Of a stretch of DNA of 39,605 nucleotides, positions 34,399-39,605 are shown one piece after another (the stretch's first letter is position 1; each line of letters begins with the position of its first letter). Below the pieces are notes generated by a model. It saw only the letters and a program-made list of their open reading frames with translations, did no database searches and had not been told where the DNA came from. Source of the stretch: an uncultured bacterium (lineage in GTDB: Bacteria; Patescibacteriota; Minisyncoccia; Phycocordibacterales; GWA1-40-21); assembly GCA_903822075.1 (NCBI GenBank), contig CAIJNK010000010.1, forward strand, positions 1 through 39,605. The letters run 5' to 3'. The position numbers and the translations under genes were made by a program.

Positions 34399-36354
34399 TT
34401 ACACCAACAAGCAGTCGATGGCGCGTTTTTCTAGGTCGGCGCCGGTAATTTTAAATTTGACCTGATCGCCCAGGCTGAATTTCTTTTTGGTCTTTTCACC
34501 AATCAAACAATAATTTTTCTGGTCCAATATAAAGTAATCATCACCAAGATCACGGATTCGGACCATACCCTCAGCCCGAGTTTCTTTTTCTTCGACGTAT
34601 ACACCCCACTCTGTAACACCGGTAATGGTACCATTAAAGGTTTGTCCCACTTTATCTTTCATATATTCGATCTGTTTGTATTTTTTGGAATCACGTTCGG
34701 CTTCTGCGGCCCGAATTTCTTTCTCGGTGGCATCGGCGGAAATTTTTTCATATTTTACCCACTCGCTTTTGGACAGTTTCTCACCTTTCAGATGTTTTTC
34801 CAGCAGGCGGTGGACCAAGAGATCCGGATAGCGGCGAATAGGGGAAGTGAAGTGAGTATAGAATTCAAAGGCTAGTCCAAAGTGACCAATATTCTTGGTG
34901 GAGTAGATGGCCTTGGCCATAGAGCGGACGGCAGCAGTCTTAATCATGCTTTCCTCGGCTTTGCCTTCAATCTGCTTGAATAGGTTCTGTAAATCTAAGG
35001 CGCTAATTTGCTTACCTTTTTTGATTGGTAAATCGTACCCCAAGGCTTTGACAAAAACGCTTAAGGCGCTTATTTTCTCATTATCCGGTAAATCATGGAT
35101 GCGGTAAATAAATGGGCTGTCGGAGTTTGTTCTCTTGTACGCCTTGAAAATAAACTCAGCGACTTCCTTATTTGCCAAAAGCATATATTCCTCTACCAAC
35201 TTGTGCGTATCAAGTCTTTGTTTTTTATAAATTCTAATCGGTTTACCATTCTCATTAAGTTCAAAAGCCACCTCGTCCTGTTCAAAGTCAATGGCCCCAT
35301 GAGCAGTCTTCTCTGCCCGCAATTTCTTGGCAATATCATCTAAGGTCTTTAGCTCATTGTGGAATTCACCTAGCGGATTATTCAGACTCTCCTGGGCTAA
35401 TTCGTAGGTGAATCTTTTGTTGGATTTGATGATTGTTTTCCCAAACCACCGGGTGACAACTTTCCCGCCCATGGTCATTTCAAAGGCAGCCGAGAAAGTT
35501 AATTTTTCTTCACCGGGGTTTAAGCTGCAAATGTCATTGGATAGAACTTCCGGCAACATGGGGATGGTACGGTCTACCAGGTAGACGGAAAATTCTCTCT
35601 TAACTGCCTCCGCATCCAAAAAAGTTTTCTCACGGACATAATGGGACACGTCGGCAATATGTACGCCTATTTCAAAATTACCATTTGGCAAACTTTTGAT
35701 AGAAATAGCATCGTCAAAATCTTTGGCATCTTTTGGGTCAATGGTGAAAGTCAAAGTGTTTCTAAAATCTCGACGTTTAGAAATTTCCGCCAGGGGGATA
35801 GGCTTCTCGGTTTTTTCCAGTTTTTCCGCTTCCGCCTCTACTGCCAGGGGGAAATTAATTTCAAAACCTTTTTCATACAGGATAGATTCCATCTCCGTGT
35901 TATGTTCACCGGCTTTTCCTAAAATCTGAATAATCTCCCCTTCGGGATTTGCCCCTTTATTCCACTGGTTAATTTTAACCAATATTTTCTGACCAATCTC
36001 GGCCTTTTTAGCGTTTATGTTATCTTGGGAAATAATAATGTCAGCATACATTTTCTTGTCATCGGGTTGCAAAAAAAATGTATCTTTTTCCTTCTGGAGA
36101 ATTCCGGCAAAAGTCCTCTTGGCTCGATTTTCAATACTCACAATCTTACCGGCGGTTCGTTCACCTTTTCGGCTTGGCAGCAGGCTGACATTAACACTAT
36201 CACCGTGCAGAGCGGTATTTAAATTACTATTCTGAATCTCAATATCCTCTATGGTCTTGTCTTTGGTTCTTAGATAACCGGTTCCGCGGGCATTCACGCT
36301 TAGAATACCGGAAATGGTCTTACTCTTAAACTCTGGTCTTTTTACATTAGGCAT
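34399..36354 (-). CDS. rnr: Ribonuclease R (RNB family exoribonuclease)
   Basis: TIDPKDAKDFDDAISI, HIADVSHYVREKTFLDAEA, VYLVDRTIPMLPEVLSNDICSLNPGEEKLTFSA, HFTSPIRRYPDLLVHR; C-terminal S1 domain. Confidence 0.95.
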   Translation of the reverse strand: MPNVKRPEFKSKTISGILSVNARGTGYLRTKDKTIEDIEIQNSNLNTALHGDSVNVSLLPSRKGERTAGKIVSIENRAKRTFAGILQKEKDTFFLQPDDKKMYADIIISQDNINAKKAEIGQKILVKINQWNKGANPEGEIIQILGKAGEHNTEMESILYEKGFEINFPLAVEAEAEKLEKTEKPIPLAEISKRRDFRNTLTFTIDPKDAKDFDDAISIKSLPNGNFEIGVHIADVSHYVREKTFLDAEAVKREFSVYLVDRTIPMLPEVLSNDICSLNPGEEKLTFSAAFEMTMGGKVVTRWFGKTIIKSNKRFTYELAQESLNNPLGEFHNELKTLDDIAKKLRAEKTAHGAIDFEQDEVAFELNENGKPIRIYKKQRLDTHKLVEEYMLLANKEVAEFIFKAYKRTNSDSPFIYRIHDLPDNEKISALSVFVKALGYDLPIKKGKQISALDLQNLFKQIEGKAEESMIKTAAVRSMAKAIYSTKNIGHFGLAFEFYTHFTSPIRRYPDLLVHRLLEKHLKGEKLSKSEWVKYEKISADATEKEIRAAEAERDSKKYKQIEYMKDKVGQTFNGTITGVTEWGVYVEEKETRAEGMVRIRDLGDDYFILDQKNYCLIGEKTKKKFSLGDQVKFKITGADLEKRAIDCLLV

Positions 36355-36382
36355 TGGCTAATCCTAGCAGATAATGTGAGAT

Positions 36383-36411
36383 TTGACTATTTTATTCTTT
36401 TAGTATAGGAT
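36383..36411 (+). promoter_or_regulatory. rpsP promoter TTGACT-N17-TAGGAT, leaderless geometry
   Basis: -10 ends 7 nt before ATG 36419. Confidence 0.65.
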
Positions 36412-36418
36412 ACCCGTT

Positions 36419-36808
36419 ATGTTAATGATCAGATTACAAAGGGTGGGGAGAATACACGAGCCAACTTTCCGTGTTGTTTTAGTGGACTCAAAGAGAAGCA
36501 CCAAAAGCGGCCAGGCTTTGGAAATCTTGGGTAACCATGATACCAGAAAGGCCAAGAATAATAGCAATGTAGATGCTGACCGAATTAAGTATTGGATTTC
36601 CAAGGGCGCACAGTTGTCTGATACCATGAGAAACCTTTTAATTTCCAAAAAAGTCATTACCGGTAAGAAAGTAAACGCTCTCCCTAAAAAGCGTCCAATC
36701 AAGAAAGAATTGACCGAAGAAGAAAAGAAAGCCGCTGCCGATGCCGAGGCAAAAGCCAAAGCAGACAAGGCCGCTTCCGCCGCTCCAGCCGAGACGCCAA
36801 AAGCCTAA
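36419..36808 (+). CDS. rpsP: 30S ribosomal protein bS16 with Ala/Lys/Glu-rich tail
   Basis: MLMIRLQRVGRIHEPTFRVVLVDSKRSTKSGQALEILGNHDTRK. Confidence 0.95.
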   Translation: MLMIRLQRVGRIHEPTFRVVLVDSKRSTKSGQALEILGNHDTRKAKNNSNVDADRIKYWISKGAQLSDTMRNLLISKKVITGKKVNALPKKRPIKKELTEEEKKAAADAEAKAKADKAASAAPAETPKA

Positions 36809-36817
36809 TAAATAAAA

Positions 36818-36855
36818 TCTAAAAAACACCTGCACATCTTGCGGGTGTTTTTTGT
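36818..36855 (+). terminator. Rho-independent terminator
   Basis: AAAAAACACCTGCACATCTTGCGGGTGTTTTTTG. Confidence 0.85.
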
Positions 36856-36944
36856 TTATGATAATATTTACCCAGGCAGTATTATTAATAATTACAGGTC
36901 GAACTACTGCAGAGTGAATTAAAGAATGAATTAAAAAAAATACA

Positions 36945-37289
36945 ATGGAAGCAGATGCAATGTTCTTGGATTATGTCATCAAGGGTTTGGTGGACAATCC
37001 AAATGATGTGAAGATCAAGAGAACGGTAGATGAGATGGGTGTATTACTTACTTTGGATGTCAATGCCGCCGATATGGGCAAGGTCATCGGAAGAATGGGT
37101 AATACCGCCAAGGCCATCAGAACCCTTTTAAGAGTCGTTGGAATGAAGAATAACTCCCGAGTTAATCTAAAAATCAGCGAGCCAGAAGGAGGTTTGAGAC
37201 CAGAGATGAGAGCGGCTGATGCTGCAAAGCCAGCTGAATCAAAAGCTTCAAAGACAGTTGATGAAGCAATGGCCGGATTAGGTTTGTAA
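36945..37289 (+). CDS. KH-domain RNA-binding protein (KhpA-like)
   Basis: DYVIKGLVDNPNDVKIKRT...GKVIGRMGNTAKAIRTLLRVVG. Confidence 0.9.
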   Translation: MEADAMFLDYVIKGLVDNPNDVKIKRTVDEMGVLLTLDVNAADMGKVIGRMGNTAKAIRTLLRVVGMKNNSRVNLKISEPEGGLRPEMRAADAAKPAESKASKTVDEAMAGLGL

Positions 37290-37294
37290 TACTA

Positions 37295-37388
37295 TTAAAA
37301 ACCACCCTGCAATAATTTTAAAAGTCCTCGGGTCGCCAATAGTAAGGCTCAACCAGACATTTTAAAATCATTGCAGGGTGGTTTTTTG
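37295..37388 (+). terminator. Very long inverted repeat acting as terminator
   Basis: AAAAACCACCCTGCAATAATTTTAAAA ... TTTTAAAATCATTGCAGGGTGGTTTTTT. Confidence 0.8.
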
Positions 37389-37458
37389 TTTGACTTTTAA
37401 ATCTCTGGTGTTAGATTTAGTTCAGATAAGGTTGATCTTCGAGAAGTAAGGGTAAAAA

Positions 37459-38691
37459 ATGAAAGCGAGGAAGATAGTGAAGAAGAGTAGAAAGGGCGGA
37501 GATATGTCTCGGTATGAACGGCGTGGAGTCTCATCTACCAAGGAAGAAGTCCATGCGGCCATTGCCCATCTGGACAAGGGTTTATATCCTGGTGCGTTCT
37601 GTAAGATCTTACCGGACGTACTTGGTGGTGATCCAAAATACTGCAATATCCAACACGCTGATGGGGCCGGCACCAAAGCTGGTCTGGCTTATCTCATGTG
37701 GAAGTTGCACAACCTCGTCGGTGTTTGGAGGGGGGTTGTACGTTGCAGCCTCTTCATGAACTTGGATGACGTGGGGTGTGCGGGCGGAGTTGGTCCATTC
37801 CTTGTTTCACTTGCAATTGATCGGAACAAAGCTTTGATCCCCGGGGATGTTATCTCGGAGATTATCAACGGCTGTCAGGAAGTCTGCGACCTACTTACGA
37901 GCTATGGAATCCCTTGCGTGTTTAGTGGTGGAGAGACGGCCGATGTCGGTGACCTGGTGCGAACTATCACTGTAAACAATACGGTGACTGTGCGGTTTAA
38001 GCGTCGGGAAGTCATTGACGCGAGCCGAATCAGTGCGCCGGCATATATTGTCGGTTTCAGTTCAACCGGTCAGGCACAGTGGGAAACGGAAATCAATTCC
38101 GGTGTTGGCGCAAATGGTTTCACCAACGCCAGGCACGATGTTTTGAGCCCTGTGTATCGAAAGCATACTGAGACTTATGCTCCGGAAACGGAGGAGAATC
38201 TCGTGTACTGTGGTGATTACACTCTGCTTGATGCTTTGCCTGGGGATATACGTTTTTCAATTGGGACGGCGCTGCTGTCACCTACGAGAACGTATCTACC
38301 TCTGTTTGTGAGGTTATTTCAGGAAGTTGGGCGCAAGAATTTCTTGGGGCTCGTTCACAATTCTGGTGGTGGACAGATCAAGTGTGGAAAATTTGGTCAG
38401 CTTGGGATTGCTTACGTTAAAGACCAATTGTTTCCAGTCCCGCCGCTCTTCGCTCTGCTCAAGAAGGCCCGTGGGCTCTCTTGGAGGGAAATGTACACTT
38501 CATACAATATGGGTCATCGGCTGGAGGCTGTGGTGCGGTCAAAGGAGATTGCCCGAGACTGTATTGCTGTGGCCAAGGCGTGTGGTATTGATGCTCAGAT
38601 TGTCGGAAAGGTTATCCAAGATAAGAAGAATCCTGGTCGGAGATCTGTGCGAATCAAGACGGCTGACGCCTCTGAAAGATATTGGTTCTGA
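37459..38691 (+). CDS. PurM-like AIR synthase family protein (phosphoribosylformylglycinamidine cyclo-ligase homologue)
   Basis: HADGAGTKAGLAY, NLDDVGCAGGVGPFLVSLAIDRN, GIPCVFSGGETADVGDLVRT, NSGGGQIKCGKFG, YNMGHRLEAVV. Confidence 0.82.
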   Translation: MKARKIVKKSRKGGDMSRYERRGVSSTKEEVHAAIAHLDKGLYPGAFCKILPDVLGGDPKYCNIQHADGAGTKAGLAYLMWKLHNLVGVWRGVVRCSLFMNLDDVGCAGGVGPFLVSLAIDRNKALIPGDVISEIINGCQEVCDLLTSYGIPCVFSGGETADVGDLVRTITVNNTVTVRFKRREVIDASRISAPAYIVGFSSTGQAQWETEINSGVGANGFTNARHDVLSPVYRKHTETYAPETEENLVYCGDYTLLDALPGDIRFSIGTALLSPTRTYLPLFVRLFQEVGRKNFLGLVHNSGGGQIKCGKFGQLGIAYVKDQLFPVPPLFALLKKARGLSWREMYTSYNMGHRLEAVVRSKEIARDCIAVAKACGIDAQIVGKVIQDKKNPGRRSVRIKTADASERYWF

Positions 38692-38698
38692 AGATCGT

Positions 38699-38733
38699 TT
38701 GTGCGGGGTTGCCAAAAGCACCCCGCACTTTTT
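38699..38733 (+). terminator. Rho-independent terminator
   Basis: GTGCGGGGTTGCCAAAAGCACCCCGCACTTTTT. Confidence 0.85.
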
Positions 38734-38747
38734 AATATGTATTTAAG

Positions 38748-38775
38748 TTGACAATACCCTAGGGGGGTATATACT
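38748..38775 (+). promoter_or_regulatory. csoR promoter with embedded CsoR-type operator
   Basis: TTGACA-N16-TATACT; spacer carries G-tract palindrome ATACCCTAGGGGGGTAT. Confidence 0.75.
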
Positions 38776-38782
38776 TGTAACT

Positions 38783-39046
38783 ATGAACAAGGAAAAACAA
38801 AAAGTATTGCGGCGTTTACAAATTGTGGAAGGTCAGATCAGGGGTCTGCAGGAAATGCTAAAAAAGGACGTTTACTGCATTGATATCATTACCCAGACTT
38901 CGGCGGTGAAACAGGCCTTGTCCGGCATTGAGGACGCCTTGATGGAAAGTCATTTGAAAACCTGTGTGATGGATCAGATTCAAAAAGGCAAGGAGGTAAA
39001 AGCGCAGGCGGAAATATTGAAAGTTTACAAGTTGAAAAGGAAATAA
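38783..39046 (+). CDS. csoR: Copper-sensing transcriptional repressor CsoR family
   Basis: LRRLQIVEGQIRGLQEMLKKDVYCIDIITQTSAVKQALSGIEDALMESHLKTCV; C-H-C ligand set. Confidence 0.92.
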   Translation: MNKEKQKVLRRLQIVEGQIRGLQEMLKKDVYCIDIITQTSAVKQALSGIEDALMESHLKTCVMDQIQKGKEVKAQAEILKVYKLKRK

Positions 39047-39053
39047 AATATTT

Positions 39054-39605
39054 ATGACCGGTACCCAAACATATAAAATAAAAGGCATGCACTGCGCTTC
39101 GTGCGTGGCGGTGATTGAAAAAACGCTCAGGAAAACTGAGGGTGTGGTGCTGGCTGACGTGAATTATGGGACTGAGTCTTTAAGATTGGCTTTTGATGAA
39201 ACCAAAACAGATTTAAAAAGACTTTCATTGGAGGTAGAAAAGTTTGGTTATTCATTTGAGCTGAATCAGGTAAGGAATGGGAAAATGGAAAACCTTAAAA
39301 AGATGAAAAATAAAGTCATCATCTCGGTTATTTTGGCAATCATGGCCATACTGATGATGGTCTTGGATATGTTTGGTCAAGGCGCTATATTTAAGTATCT
39401 ATTGCCATTTATGGCTGCTTACATGCTCTTTTTTGTCGGTTGGCCATATCTTTTGGGAGTTTACCGGTTTATTCGTTACGGCAAAGCCAATATGGACACT
39501 TTGATAGGTATTGGAACCTCGGCCGCTTTTATATACAGTTTTTTTAATCTGAATAATAATTATTTTGATACGGTGATTGTGGTGATTGCATTTATCACTC
39601 TCGGC
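39054..39605 (+). CDS. copA: Copper-translocating P-type ATPase, N-terminal part (runs off window end)
   Basis: MTGTQTYKIKGMHCASCVAVIEKTLRKTEGV (HMA, GMxCxxC), TM segments, GKANMDTLIGIGTSAAF; open to window end. Confidence 0.88.
   Translation, partial: MTGTQTYKIKGMHCASCVAVIEKTLRKTEGVVLADVNYGTESLRLAFDETKTDLKRLSLEVEKFGYSFELNQVRNGKMENLKKMKNKVIISVILAIMAILMMVLDMFGQGAIFKYLLPFMAAYMLFFVGWPYLLGVYRFIRYGKANMDTLIGIGTSAAFIYSFFNLNNNYFDTVIVVIAFITLG

Noticed and set aside
1-39605. CRISPR array, complete transposon or prophage
   Set aside because: No regularly spaced direct repeats, no intact transposase, integrase or phage structural genes recognised.
1-39605. Alternative genetic code (UGA = Gly) as in some CPR groups
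   Set aside because: Several genes end cleanly at TGA next to terminators (e.g. 25666, 28015, 38691); standard code 11 is adequate.

Overview
The window looks like a streamlined Patescibacteria/CPR-type (Parcubacteria-like) chromosome segment. It carries a housekeeping backbone: rbfA, infB, a DUF4446 gene, a NifS-like cysteine desulfurase, a ClpB/ClpC-type AAA+ protein, trmD, rnhB, rpmF, a nusB-NUDIX fusion, rnc, a mini-SMC, a DUF167 gene, rnr, rpsP, a KH protein, a purM-like gene and a csoR-copA copper operon cut by the window end. There are six tRNA genes: a five-gene cluster (Leu-TAG, Lys, Arg, Leu-TAA, Cys) and a lone tRNA-Tyr. An accessory region at about 10.8-25.7 kb follows tRNA-Tyr. 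Its centre is two adjacent co-directional giant ORFs of about 1850 aa each. ORF A combines an N-terminal M48-like zincin (HELRH) with a C-terminal UbiB/ABC1-like atypical kinase. ORF B combines two HSP90-like GHKL ATPase modules with a C-terminal HEFGH zincin motif. This pair is the strongest candidate for an undescribed system. Other signals worth checking are two consecutive promoter- and terminator-bounded structured non-coding RNAs in the 1-kb gap after smc, a dispersed repeat pair with a minus-strand coding signature, tRNA-Tyr 3'-end fragments suggesting an integration scar, and a recurring leaderless promoter architecture on housekeeping genes that contrasts with Shine-Dalgarno-led accessory genes. 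All calls come from reading the sequence; no database search was run.
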